Source of the DNA: Cryphonectria parasitica EP155
Lineage: Eukaryota; Ascomycota; Sordariomycetes; Diaporthales; Cryphonectriaceae
DNA length: 64,000 bases
NCBI RefSeq assembly: GCF_011745365.1
Contig: NW_024468913.1
Location: forward strand, 2,542,001-2,606,000
Reading direction: 5' to 3'
How positions within the stretch are numbered: the stretch's first letter is position 1; each line of letters starts with the position of its first letter. A program made the translations under genes and the position numbers. Shown here piece by piece: positions 24,396-35,674 of the stretch. The notes below the pieces were generated by a model, which saw nothing but the letters and a program-made list of their open reading frames with translations, had not been told where the DNA came from and did no database searches.

Positions 24396-26578
24396 ATGTC
24401 CGGCTACGACTACGACCCGCCCCGTCGGGAGCGCGGCGGTGGTGCGAGGCAGACATACTACCGTGAGGACTATGTCGAACCCCAGGATCCCTACCTTAGG
24501 GTCTCGAACTCCCGTGATCTTGTGCCCAGGGGCCGCGAAGAAAGCGTCGAGGATATCCCCAGGGACTTTCCGCCTCCAGGCTACCAGCGTGACGTCCGCA
24601 GGGCCCGCTCCGCCGGGAACTACGACTACGATGACGACGAGCGCTCTGTCTACACGCGCAGGAGCCGGGACGATCGCGATTACTACGAAGATGACTACTA
24701 CCAGCAGCGTCGTCGGCCCAGGAAGGCCGAGAGCGTCTACATCGAGGAGGAGGAGAGGAAGCGCAAGCGCATGCTGAGCCAGCAGGAGAAGATCATCGCC
24801 GCTGTCGCTGGCGCCGCTGTCGCCCTCGGCGGCAAGGAGTTGTTCGACCGCCGTGAGGCCCATGAGGAGGGTAGCGATGTTCACCGCAACATCCTCTCGT
24901 CGGCTGCCCTCGGCGCTGCTGGTGCATTCGCTGCCTACAAGGGCGCCGAGGTCTACAATAAGCGCGCCGACAAGACCGAGAAGAAGTCGACACACATCGT
25001 CCACAAGGGTCGCGATGGCAAGGTCACCGAGTACTACTCGGATGACGAGGACGAGAAGCAGAAGAAGGGCCACAAGAACTTCCTCGAGAGCGCCCTCGCG
25101 GCTGCTGGCCTCGGTGGGGCGCTCAAGGCCCTCACTGGCAGCAGCGGCGGCGGTGACAAAGAGAAGGACAGACATGGAGATCGGGACCTCGAAGGCGGTC
25201 GCGACCGAGGTCGTGGCTCTGATACCCGCAGCCACCGCGGAAGCCGCTCGCGGTCGCCTGGTAAGGGCGGCGCCGGCGGCAACAAGATCCAAAAGGCCGC
25301 CATGGCCTCCCTCATTGCCGGTGCGACCGAGGCCTTCCGCGTCTCCAAGGAGCCTGGTAGCTGGAAGGGCGAGAAGGCCAAGCGCATCCTCACCGCCGCC
25401 GCTGGTGCTGCCACTATCGACGCGGCCCAGAAGCCCGGTAAGGACGGCAGCAAGCTCGGCCTGGCGGAGTCTGTCATCGGTGGTCTCATTGGAACCGCAT
25501 GATCAATGGTTCCAAGAAGGAGATCATCGAGGACAAAGATGGCCGGAGCCGTTCTCGCTCTCGCGCCAGGTCCGAGGGCGGCGGGAAGGGCGGCATGGGC
25601 CTTGCTGCCCTGGCCACCGCCGGCCTGGGTGCCATCGGCGCCAAGAAGGCTGTCGACAACATCCGCGAGGAGCGATCCCGCTCGCGCCGTCGCAGCGTGT
25701 CTCGCGACTCGTATGACAGCAGGGACGACTCACCGCCCCGACGCCAGCGCAGCCGCAGCCGCAGTGTTGTGGACTCGGCGCGACGGAGCCTTGCCAAGAT
25801 CGGCATCGGCAAGAAGGACGACGAGAGCGAGGTTGGGTCGCGCCGAGGAGGAGGGCGCTATAGCGACGATGAGTACTCCCGGGACGGGCCACGAGATGCT
25901 CGGTACCGTGACGACTACGATGACGACCGGCTGCACCGAACCGGGTCCCGATCTCGAGGGGCCGCCTCGCGCAGCAGGGCGTCGTCTCGGTCGTCAGCGT
26001 CGAGCTCGGACCTGGGCGACTCGGAGGAGGACGAGAAGAGGGCCAAGAAGATGCGAGGTAAGCAGATCATCACCTCGGGCCTGGCGGCCGTGGCCACCAT
26101 TCACGCGGCGCACAACGTGTATCAGAGCATGGAGAAGCGGAACGCGCGGCACAGGGCCGTGAAGGCGGGAAAGCTCTCAGAAGAGGAGGCCAAGAAGCTC
26201 AAGACCAAGGCGCTGCTGCAAGACGCAGCGTCGGTGGGCATCGCCGCCATGGGCATCAAGGGCGCCATTTCCGAGATGAAGGAGGCGCGCGAGCTGTCCC
26301 ATGAGGTGGCCGAGTTCAGGGAGAAGAAGGAGGAGCGCCATCAGCGGCGTATGAAACGCCTCGAGCGCCAGCGCCAGAAGCAGCAGAACCACAGCGACTC
26401 TGGCTACTCCGACTACTCTGACGATGAGGACGACCGAAGCAGCCAGTACAGAGGTTCAAGGACCCAGAGCCGAGGACCTCTGCGCAACGGCAGGTATGAC
26501 GACGGGCCTCGTTATAGCGATGGAAACCCGTACGCCTCCCTGCCTGCACCCCCTGTGGGATACAGCGACAGGAGATAG
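24396..26578 (+). CDS. Charged glycine-zipper-type (DUF3824-like) protein, with a frame break in the middle
   Basis: Two open frames abut. The first, 24396-25502, gives 368 residues and the second, 25499-26578, gives 359. Together they look like one protein of about 727 residues. The N-terminus is Arg/Tyr/Asp-rich (MSGYDYDPPRRERGGG). Alternating Arg/Ser-rich linkers follow, with short Ala/Gly-rich hydrophobic helices ([65 protein letters not shown]), a coiled-coil-like Lys/Glu/Arg segment and a Pro-rich end. This resembles the fungal DUF3824 group, whose function is not established. At about 25491-25502 the frame shifts by one base: frame 1 ends GGLIGTA-stop and frame 2 begins MINGSKKEI, with the stop and start overlapping as ATGA. 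Continuity of composition across the break argues for a one-base deletion or sequencing error rather than two genes. The start at 24396 follows a pyrimidine-rich leader. Confidence 0.8.
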
Positions 26579-29423
26579 GAGGGACCTCGTCATAGCCTCG
26601 CGACACAGCAAGACCAGCTCGTCCATGAGCCGTCACACGTCATGACAGCAAACAAGACCCACCCTGTGCAGCTCCACCACCAGCATGAGCGCAGCCATGC
26701 ACCACAAGCAATACATGTCAACTCGCTGCATCTTCTCATCTACCGCTGCTACATTCACGACATGTGATGATGATGATGATGATGATGATGAGAACACGAG
26801 GAAAAGATTGCTTTTGGGGGGGGGGGGGCCTTTCATCGAGCGAGAGGCGTTCCGCAAAATAAAGATGGTCAAAGATTGAGTGATTTGGACGAGTGGGAGA
26901 GAAAGAGAAAGATGTTACGGGGGCTTTCTTGACGGACTTCTCATAACCTTGACGACTTTCCTGCTCTGATACCGCTGTGCTGACTTGGTGGCCATGTGCC
27001 AACACCCCCCCGATCACCTACATGATCCCATTTACGTTTCCCCCCTGCTTGCTTTTTTTTTTCTTTTTTCTTTCTTTCCCTTCCCCTTTTCACGGCACAC
27101 AAAGAATCTCATCAAACAAGTATTACTACTATTTGTGGAGAGGACACACAAGATTTCTCGTTCTTGAAGGCAACAAATAGATCCAGGCGTTTACTCCCCA
27201 AACAAAAACAATTCCCTTTTTCCCCCCTCAAACAGAATCTTTGGGCACCAAAAGAAGAAGTTCACTCCTTGTCTCATACGCGCTATCTTCTCCTTAAAAT
27301 ATACATATACTGATAAGTCCCTGATTTCTGTGACAGATCGGCGCCACCGCCGCTAAGACACCAACGCACGAATGTTTCGCTTAGTGCTGGCGATCTACCA
27401 TTTGTGTACCGAAACGCGATGTGGGCGCGAGGGCCAAAAGAAGCATGGGAGAAGAGACAAGATCGGGCTGTGGGTCGCAGATCGGCGGAATGCAAGGCAT
27501 CCTGCATGAAGAAAAGGGTACACGCACGACGGTCCTGGTGTGGTTCGATCTTTCGGCACGAACGGAGGTTGGTTCGGGGGTTAGATTGGAGTGTGGGAAA
27601 TGGTGCAAGGGAGGGTTGGGCGGGGGGGCCAAAATGGATTTCTGGTGGCTGCAGTGGCTGGCTGGTTTCATTTTCTTCTTCTTTTTGCTCTCATTTGTCC
27701 TTGTCCACTACTGCATGTGGATACAGATCGTGGAAATCGACTGGATGAATGAATGATTGTTTTGGCACGAGGACAACGGGCGGACGAGATTTGGTTGGAT
27801 AACCTAGGATTTACGTTTTGAAAAGAAAGAAGGGGGGGGGGGGCCGGGTTGGAAACTCGGACGGCATTAACGAATTCGTTGTTTTTTTCTTTTCTTTTCC
27901 CGTTTTGATTTATTGTTTCCTTGCCTATACTTTCCGCTTTTCAACCTGATGCAAGACGACTTTACGATGTTACGCTTCCCCCTCTTATCACACTAGCTAG
28001 CTCTCACTGCCTTGCGATCAGTCTGATAGAAGAATCTCACGATGATGGTCTTTCTCTCTCCTATCATAGCCACAACGGAAGATCTGGATATATCGGCACG
28101 ATCCTGCTGACACACTACGTACATGGACGCACACATGCATACCCCTGGTCCCGCGAGCGAATCGAGATTCCGGACTGAACGGGGGTTCGTCCGTGGAGAG
28201 GAAGCGGTGTGTCCTGTCTGGTATGTATGAACCATTAACTAACTCCATAGTAGTATGTCAAAGTGAGGGAAGGCTAAGCGTCATGCAGTGTAGCGGGAGG
28301 GGGCTTGCCCCTCCCTCCCTTTGCTCTTCTGAACCGGCCTTGATGTGGAAGGAAAGTAGGAGATTGTCATGCGAGAATATATCAGAGAGAGCAGTGTTTG
28401 TGTATATGTGTGGTTTCGAATGCATCGCACATCATAAAAACCTTCTTTACTCATTTAGACTTTCCTACAAAGAGCCAAACAACACAAACTTTTTTGTCTT
28501 GGACTTTGACAGCTTGGCGACAAGGGCTTGTCCCGCCCCTTGAACGAGACCACGGGGGGGGGGGAGCATCTTCCCCCATTTCCCAGATCGATGCTACGTT
28601 AGCTGGTAGACTGGTTAGGAATGCTACACAAACTGACTTATGCTAGCTTTCTTTCCTCGATCGGGATAGGAAGGAGAGGGACGTGTTCGAGACCAGAGAG
28701 GCGCTTTTCTGGACCCCCGGTGGGGAAATGAGTTGTGTGTTGGGTTTTTGATTTTTGATTCTGGAACGGAGATGTGATGAGGATGATGGGGATGGTGATG
28801 ATGATGTCACTGTGCAGGGCACAGGTCTCGTGGCTGGAGCTGTGTGGCACTTGCTGGCTTTGGCAAATCTGTGAAGAGAGAGGGCCGGCTCTTGTTTCCC
28901 CCCTTTACCTCTTTTCCCTTTTCATACGGGAGTCTACCAGTAGCAAAGATACAATATTGGTACTACCACAGTAAGTAAGTAGTACAGGGCAGTGTTTTTG
29001 AAACGAGGGGCAAGAAAAGAGAGAGAGAGAGAGAAGAAGGTGTGAGACTTGAACGAGCGACTTTCTCTCCCCCTTCACGATGGTTGGCTTGTCCGGCCTC
29101 CACATGGGCCAATAAGATGAAAGTGTTGGCAGTAACAGTTAAGTAGTACGACCGCGTCACTTTTTATCGCCTTGTACCTTTCTTTTTTCCGCGCTCGTGC
29201 TTCCAAACTTGAGATTTGGGAGCCCCTCCCCCCGGTTGCGCAACCAAACCAGTTGAGAGCCATCAAAAGGACTATCCACTTGAGTCTTAGCGTAATACAA
29301 CAAACAGTCCTTTCCGTTTCACCCTTCTCCCAAGAGTGGAGCTCCCCCTTTCACTTCTCGGGAACGCACAGCTTTTTCTGTAATGCATACATAACCCTCT
29401 CAATTTGAGACATTTTCCAACAA
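26579..29423. other. Gene-free spacer with simple repeats
   Basis: 3' flank of the glycine-zipper gene followed by non-coding sequence with many poly-G, poly-T and GA runs. No open frame has a recognisable product. A GAT trinucleotide tract lies at 26763-26791. Confidence 0.5.
26763..26791. repeat. (GAT)n trinucleotide repeat
   Basis: About nine TGA/GAT units in the 3' flank of the glycine-zipper gene. Confidence 0.85.
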
Positions 29424-29535
29424 GCGCAAATGGTTTAGTGGTAAAATCCATCGTTGCCATCTTCTTCACGATCTTCGCGGATCTTAAAGGAAAAATTGAT
29501 TCGATGGGCCCCCGGTTCGATTCCGGGTTTGCGCA
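29424..29535 (+). tRNA. tRNA-Gly (anticodon GCC) with a 41-nt intron
   Basis: The acceptor stem GCGCAAA (29424-29430) pairs with TTTGCGC (29528-29534), with discriminator A at 29535. The D arm contains GGTTTAGTGGTAAAATCC. The anticodon stem CATCG (29449-29453) pairs with CGATG (29502-29506). The loop reads TTGCCA and then T, giving anticodon GCC at 29456-29458. The intron is 29460-29500, immediately 3' of position 37, the standard eukaryotic location. The T arm CCCGGTTCGATTCCGGG is perfect, with a good B box. T runs follow and should terminate RNA polymerase III. It decodes GGC and GGU glycine codons. Confidence 0.97.
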
Positions 29536-29538
29536 TAC

Positions 29539-29554
29539 TTTTGTATTTCTTTTT
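29539..29554 (+). terminator. RNA polymerase III terminator of the tRNA-Gly gene
   Basis: A T4 run at 29539-29542 and a T5 run at 29550-29554, beginning four bases after the mature tRNA end. This is the usual Pol III termination signal. Confidence 0.75.
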
Positions 29555-30045
29555 AGTCCTCATTGCCTCTTTTTTGGGTGGAATCATAGAATACACAAGT
29601 TATCCGATACTGAATGATTAAGATGATAGTAATGCCTCTGATTTGTGTGTAATTTCTTATGCGTTGTTAACAGATCTTTTTGTTGGATGCTAGCTACTTG
29701 CAGCCTGGAAGATTATGGGCGTTGGCTGTGTTGCATTTGCGCATACTTGTCATTATTGCGTCAGTTTGTGAAAAAGGATGGGAGTGCTTCTCATAAGTAT
29801 TGATTACTTGTTGTATACGTCTCTCGAGATTCATTCATCTGTACAGCCAGCTGCGTCTTAAGAATACTGAACGAGGATTCCCAGGCTGGACAAGCAAGAA
29901 GATGTCATGTTGAACCTCCTGGCAAACCCGCACATATACACCTCAATGACAAGAGGTTTCAGGAAGAGGAGGTCTTGCAGGTTCAAAAAGAGGCCAGTAA
30001 AAAGTCTGCCATGAATGGTAATTCTCGTATAAAAGCATCGCCAAT

Positions 30046-32052
30046 CTACTTCTGCTTCCAGGCCTGGGCCATGGCCAGGAAGTTGGATATATCTGCAGTC
30101 TGCTGGTCGTCGACCGGAAAGATGTAATCGACGTACTCCTCCCATTCGCCCTCGTCGTTCTTTCTCCTCTTGCGCACCTTGCGCGGCATCTGTTTCTCGA
30201 CTTTCTCCACAGCCTCGGCCGTGCCGTGCTCCCTCTCGAATGCCAGCCAGGCGTTTAGCAGCGTCACGCGCTCCGCCTTCCTCTCCTTCATGCTTTTGAG
30301 CGCCCGGTCGAACACCTGGCGCGCCCGCGCCTTGGCTTCCTCTGACACCGGCTGCTCCTCATCCTCACCCTCCGGCTCCTCCTCATTCTCGTCTGGCACG
30401 TTGATCTCGAACTGGGCGTAGCTGATCCAGACCTTGGGGTGGTCCGCCCTCTCCAGAAGTCGTTCGTATAGCGCGCGTGCCCGCTCGTACTCGGTTTCCT
30501 CCTCTTCGAAATCGATGTACTTTTTCCATACCATCTCGGGCATGTCGAGGACGGGCTGGTCGATCCCTAGCTCGAAGATCGCCCGCGCCCGCGCCTCGTC
30601 ACCAAGACCACGCTCCAGCTGTGCCCAGTCGATCCATATCTGGCAGTTGGATGGGTTGTACTCGACATGCTTCTCGTACAGCATCCGGCACCGCTGGAAT
30701 TCGTACAGCTTCTGCTCGAGTGCCACGTAGCCTTTGAAGAGCGAGTCTTTGGGGCACATGCCGATGGCGCGGCCGAGTGTCTTGCGTGCGATGGTGAGGT
30801 TGCCCTGACGAATCTCAAATTGTGCTTTCAAGAGCCAGATTTTAGAGAAGGTGAACTTCTTGTGCGGTATCAGGTGGAGGCACTCGTCGTAGACCTGTCG
30901 TGCCCGCTCCACGTCCCTGGCTTCCATCTCCTCGTACACTGCGTAGAAGATCCAGAGGTAGATGTACCGCCTCCAGAGCCGCTTCTCTTGGGCTGGTGGG
31001 ACCTGCGCAACTGCCTTCTCGTACACTTCCCTCACCCTGTCCACGTTGCCAGAAGTCTGCTCGAGGTTGGCGTAGTCGATCCAAATGTCGTAGTTCTTGG
31101 GGTTCTCTTTGATCTGTTCCTCATAATGCCTCCGCCTCTTGGAAAGCACAACATCCTCGACGCCTTCCTGGTCTCCAAACTGCTTCTCGAAGACGGTGTA
31201 TTCGGCATGAAGCTTCATGGATTTCGAGCGAGGCAGGTTGTCCAGAGCGAACTTGAAGATGGCTCTTGCGCGCTCATACTGCTTCAGTTTGGACTCAAAA
31301 CGCGCAAAGGCGATGAACACCCGCTCATCTGCATACTCATCGCCAAGCGACTCGATGGCCACCCCAAAGATATCCCTCACCATGTCACTCGTGCCGAACT
31401 CCTCCTCGAACTTGGCCCACTTAATGTAGTTGCGCGGCTCGGGGTGGACAATGACAAATCTCTGGAAGATGTTCCGTGCATTGTCAAACTCTTGGTACCG
31501 CCGCTCAAAGTGGATGTAGGCACTCCAGGCCCTCTCGTCCGGCTGCCAGGTCATCCATCTCTCAAAAACCTGGCGGCACCCAGCAATGTCTCCCAGTCCC
31601 TCCTGGACATAGACATACTTGTACCACATCTTATCCACGCGCGGTAAAAGAGTAACCGCGCGGTCCAGTAAATTGCGCGCATGCTGGATATTGCGCTCCT
31701 TGATCTCAAAGTCGATGTATCGCATCCATAGTGCCGGGTTGGTGGGGAGGGCATCCAAGGCACGCTCGAAGACGGACCGCGCCCGAGCAAACTCCTTGTA
31801 TTGGATCTCGAAGTCTGTATACTGGGTCCAGTTTTTGAGAGATGAGCTGTTGCGCCGGATATAATCCTCAAACTCGCGTCGTTTGCGGCCCTGAAACTCC
31901 TTCAGCTCCTCGAGATCCGCGAAGCGCTGCTCTGGCCTCTGGAGTGCCTCTTCCTGTCTGTCAACAGCTTCACGGAGCAGTTGCTCGGCACTGATCTGGA
32001 TAGGCGCAGCGCCCTTGTTCTTCACCCGTGGAGGGCCACGTGAGGACTCCAT
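30046..32052 (-). CDS. CLF1: Pre-mRNA-splicing factor CLF1 (crooked-neck/SYF3)
   Basis: A single exon of 668 residues, close to the usual fungal length. The protein is built of HAT (half-a-TPR) repeats, with the W-x2-Y and E-x-ARxI/VFERAL pattern visible many times ([39 protein letters not shown]). The N-terminus ([14 protein letters not shown]) is characteristic of the crooked-neck family. CLF1 is a scaffold of the Prp19/NTC complex, bridging U2 and the tri-snRNP during spliceosome activation in the nucleus. The start at 32052 ([14 protein letters not shown]) was chosen over an in-frame ATG 85 codons upstream, because the extra N-terminus is hydrophobic, Ser/Leu-rich and looks like leader. 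The C-terminus ([15 protein letters not shown]) is typical. It is divergent from PRP31. Confidence 0.97.
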   Translation of the reverse strand: MESSRGPPRVKNKGAAPIQISAEQLLREAVDRQEEALQRPEQRFADLEELKEFQGRKRREFEDYIRRNSSSLKNWTQYTDFEIQYKEFARARSVFERALDALPTNPALWMRYIDFEIKERNIQHARNLLDRAVTLLPRVDKMWYKYVYVQEGLGDIAGCRQVFERWMTWQPDERAWSAYIHFERRYQEFDNARNIFQRFVIVHPEPRNYIKWAKFEEEFGTSDMVRDIFGVAIESLGDEYADERVFIAFARFESKLKQYERARAIFKFALDNLPRSKSMKLHAEYTVFEKQFGDQEGVEDVVLSKRRRHYEEQIKENPKNYDIWIDYANLEQTSGNVDRVREVYEKAVAQVPPAQEKRLWRRYIYLWIFYAVYEEMEARDVERARQVYDECLHLIPHKKFTFSKIWLLKAQFEIRQGNLTIARKTLGRAIGMCPKDSLFKGYVALEQKLYEFQRCRMLYEKHVEYNPSNCQIWIDWAQLERGLGDEARARAIFELGIDQPVLDMPEMVWKKYIDFEEEETEYERARALYERLLERADHPKVWISYAQFEINVPDENEEEPEGEDEEQPVSEEAKARARQVFDRALKSMKERKAERVTLLNAWLAFEREHGTAEAVEKVEKQMPRKVRKRRKNDEGEWEEYVDYIFPVDDQQTADISNFLAMAQAWKQK

Positions 32053-32522
32053 GGTGGACGACGCGCGGTGGCGATGAAGCAGCTGTGACAGGAACGAGAG
32101 GTGGACCTGGGCGAACCTGACAGCCGAGAGAGCAGAGGGAGATGGTTGGCTGTTGTGCACGAAAAGCTCTGCTGCTGCCAGCCTCAAGCCAAAGCTTGGG
32201 AGAGTTTTGAATAGGTAAGAGAGTGGGTGAGATAGGCAAAGTGGGATGAAGTTGTCGAGGTGAGTGAGGCTGATGGATGTTTTTGCCGCCACCCACCCAA
32301 TCAACAAGGGTGTGCAGGGACCAAGTTGCTGCAGTGGTCAGTGCTTTGCGCTAACCTTGTGGCGCCTGATGGACCCCCTGCTAAACCTCTTGGCTGCCTT
32401 TTATAACTAACCACAGCAGAATCTCAAGTCAACTTTCTTCCACTGAACGTCAATAGAAATCCGCCCAACCCAATCCACCCACGTTCCCTACCACAGCAAG
32501 AGGCCCTTGACGGCAATTCAAG
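32053..32522. promoter_or_regulatory. Shared divergent promoter of CLF1 and PRP31
   Basis: 470 bp separate the CLF1 and PRP31 start codons, and both leaders must lie inside it. No other gene fits. A bidirectional promoter is inferred from the geometry only. No specific factor site was identified. Confidence 0.6.
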
Positions 32523-34469
32523 ATGTCGACACTGGTGGATGAGCTGCTGCAGGACTTTGAGGACTCAGGGTCCGAGCAGGGCGATGAGCGAAACGGTGAT
32601 GCTATCCTAGGTGACAACGATGTTGAGGACACCAACGGACTGCATGCGACTCGCGACATGGATCTTGACGGCGGCGACATGGATGGTGATGATGGAGACG
32701 AAGATGAGGAGATGGGCGGCGTGCCAGACGCCGGAAAGCAAGCACCAGAGGACCCAGAAGAGGCCAAGGCGCGGATAGAAAAGCTGCAACTGAAAGGAGT
32801 CGACGACGTGCGCGCCGTCGCAGGGCTCATGAAGACCCTAGAACCAGTACTTGAGGTTAGTCGACTGCCCATCCCCTCCCCCCCTTTTCTTAAGTGATCC
32901 TCCCCGTTCTTTGAGCATCGCAAAGTGTTTACATCGCTTCTTCTGTACACTAGCCCTGACTGTGAGCGTCCGACCTTGTAGAAAATCGCACACTTCCAAG
33001 CACAACCACCAGAAGCGCGAGATAACTTGATCGGGAATATCGAGGATCACCCCGAGTACGAGCTCCTCACCGAGTCGAATCAATTGTCCACGTCGATCGA
33101 TAGCGAAGTTGTGTTGGTGCACAAGTACATCAGAGACCACTACTCTGTACGATTCCCCGAGCTTGAGACGCTTGTTACGAACCCTCTCGAGTACGCCAAG
33201 GTCGTTGCCGTTCTCGGAAATGGTCCCTTTGATCAAGAAAACATCAAAACGTTACAGACGACCGCGGATAATATCCTGGGAGCCAGCCTCAAGTCCGTTC
33301 TTGATGGTCCGTCGCTCATGATCGTCACGTTGGAGGCCACTAGATCAAACGGACGAGACATGTCACCGGATGAGCTGAGCAGAGTCATGCGCGCCTGCAA
33401 GATGGTCATTGACCTTGACACAGCCAAGAGGACGCTGACAGAATACGTGCAATCGCGAATGAATATCTTCGCGCCAAACCTGACTGCCATGGTCGGATCC
33501 CTGACAGCAGCACAACTGCTCAACGCAGCGGGCGGTCTAACTGGTCTGTCCAAGACCCCAGCATGCAACATCTCCGCCTGGGGCTCCAAGAAACAGCAGA
33601 GCGGCGCCCTTGCTACAAATGTCACGATCCGGCAACAGGGCTTTCTCTTCCACTCTCCCATCGTCCGCAGCGTCTCGTCTGACATCAAAAAACAGGCCTT
33701 GCGGATTGTATCTGCCAAGGTCGTCCTCGCGGCACGCGTGGACTGCGCTCACTCCAGCCCAGATGGCTCAACCGGCGAGGACTTCAAGCAGAATTGCCTC
33801 GAGCGCCTGGACAAGCTGCAGGAGAAACCCCTGAACAAGGGGCAACGGGCCCTACCCGTGCCGGACGACAAGCCCAGCCGCAAGCGGGGTGGCCGCCGTG
33901 CGAGAAAGGCGAAGGAAGCTGTAGCCATGACGGAGCTGCGCAAAGCACAAAACCGTTTGGCCTTTGGCAAAGAGGAGAAGGAGGCGGGCTACGGCACGGG
34001 TGACTCCACCGTGGGCATGGGTATGATCGGACAGACGGACACAGGACGGGTCCGAGGCACACAAATCGACGCGCGCACGCGCGCAAAACTCAGCGCCAAG
34101 AACAAGGGATGGGGCGGCATCGGCGGGCTCTCGAGCTCGATCAACTCGGGTGCGGCGAGCACGCTCAAGTTTGGGCAGAACGCCGCCGCTGCGGGCAGCC
34201 TCGACCTGCGCGGCAAGGGCCTGCGGACGTCAGGTGTCGGTACGACGCTCGGCGGCGGCGGCACGGTCTCGTCGCTCAACTTCACGCCCGTGCAGGGCCT
34301 GGAGCTGGTCGACCCCAAGGTCCAGGCCGAGCTGAAGAGAAAACGACAGGAGGAGCAAGACCGATGGTTCAAGGGCGGCACGTTCACGCAGGTTGGCGGC
34401 GGCAGTGGTGGCAGCAGCGATGGGGTGTTCAAGAAGCCTGATTTGCCGCCTAGCAAGAGACAGAAATAG
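32523..34469 (+). CDS. PRP31: U4/U6 snRNP-associated splicing factor PRP31
   Basis: Two exons, 32523-32855 and 32982-34469, predict 606 residues. The intron has GTTAGT and TTGTAG ends and joins TLEPVLE to KIAHFQAQPP. The N-terminus is acidic (MSTLVDELLQDFEDSGSE). The NOSIC segment begins near residue 154 (VVLVHKYIRDHYSVRFPELE). The Nop domain follows at about 210-345, with NIFAPNLTAMVGSLTAAQLL, AGGLTGLSKTPACNI and VTIRQQGFLFHSPIV. The C-terminal Prp31 region has a Lys/Arg patch (RKRGGRRARKAKEA) and ends in KKPDLPPSKRQK. In the family the Nop domain binds the U4 snRNA 5' stem-loop with the 15.5K/Snu13 protein and stabilises the U4/U6.U5 tri-snRNP. It is divergent from CLF1, so two spliceosome genes share one intergenic region. 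Confidence 0.97.
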
Positions 34470-35674
34470 GGCGCGTGGGGGGTCCCTTCAGAGTGACGGC
34501 TCTGAGAGTCACGCATAGCGGACAGATAAAAAGTGTAGTCGATGCTGTTAGTCGAAAGACCATCATCGTCGAATCAGCTTTTGCTATACCCTCTAAATTG
34601 CTGATTTAATGGCGCACCTTGTCGTGTTCTTTGTCGCTCCATACATTGTTATGAGTACCGATTCGTACAAGTATATCGCAGTAAAGAGATGACCAGAAAA
34701 GAGTTTTGTTTGACAGAATATATAAATTTTTTGGTTTTTTATAGTTTACTTTTATCTCAAACTGCTGCGGCCCATTTGGCCTCCTCAAGATTGCATCAAG
34801 TTTCTTTTTCCTGAGAAGGGAAGGAATCCGCTGATACTATTGGATAGCTTCTTTTCTCTCCTCTCCGCGTGTAAATCCAACTCTCGTGTGTGCAAAGCGA
34901 CGCCTGAGCATCCTCCGTGGGTATCAATCAGCCCTGTACGCTGCCGTTCGTGCAGTGTATAACCAGACTGCCCTGTCTCGATGTATATATATGTACACTT
35001 TTTCAGAAAAAAGAGATCAAGACAGCTGTACGAAACATCGTCCAACCACAGTCCTCCACCTTTGAAGTCCTCGTACAATCGATTATGCAGGGGAGGTTTT
35101 GGTTGGCGGTTAGACCAACCCAATCCTGCTCCCCCACGCCCCAAGCATGCGATGTGTCATCGCCCTTGTTTCCCTTTTTTTTGGTTCTCGGGACTGAAGA
35201 AAAAGTTCGTTGCCTCGTGGGTCTAAGATCCACTGCCCGTGCCCAGCGTCGGTGATTCTTTCCTCTCTCGTGTGTGTAGATGAATGAAAGTGGAAAAAGG
35301 AAAAATGCAGATCCATGACGCCAATTCGAATTATTGTGTCCAAAGAAAACCTTTGAGACCCCCAACCGCCTTGTAAATGGTCATTGCTATGCGTATACGT
35401 GCAGCCATTCATAACCCAGCCTATCCGATAACTTGCACCGTTCATGATATTAAAGGGGAAAAAAAAAGGAAAGCCGCATGAAGGGTATATGTCGTGGCCC
35501 GAGACCCAACCGTCCGAATTGTGGAGAAGAGGTACCCAAAGTGAAAAGGAGAATGTTAAATTGTCATTGGACTGCAACGAGATTGTCGTAGTACGTGTGT
35601 GTTTGCGTGAACAAGCGCTCTAGGAATTTTTTCTTTTCCTTTTGCACGCCAACAAGATCCCGAGGGGGTTGAAT
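34470..35674. other. Convergent spacer between PRP31 and the C2H2 gene
   Basis: The 3' flanks of two converging genes. Nothing else is supported. AT-richer tracts near 34.55-34.75 kb fit 3' untranslated sequence. Confidence 0.5.

Noticed and set aside
24381..25292. 303-codon minus-strand frame opposite the glycine-zipper gene
   Set aside because: A Val/Leu/Ala-rich antisense shadow of a GC-rich exon. The plus-strand product has coherent repeats and a leader.
30667..31647. 326-codon plus-strand frame opposite CLF1
   Set aside because: It is the antisense shadow of a clear HAT-repeat gene, with no domain of its own.
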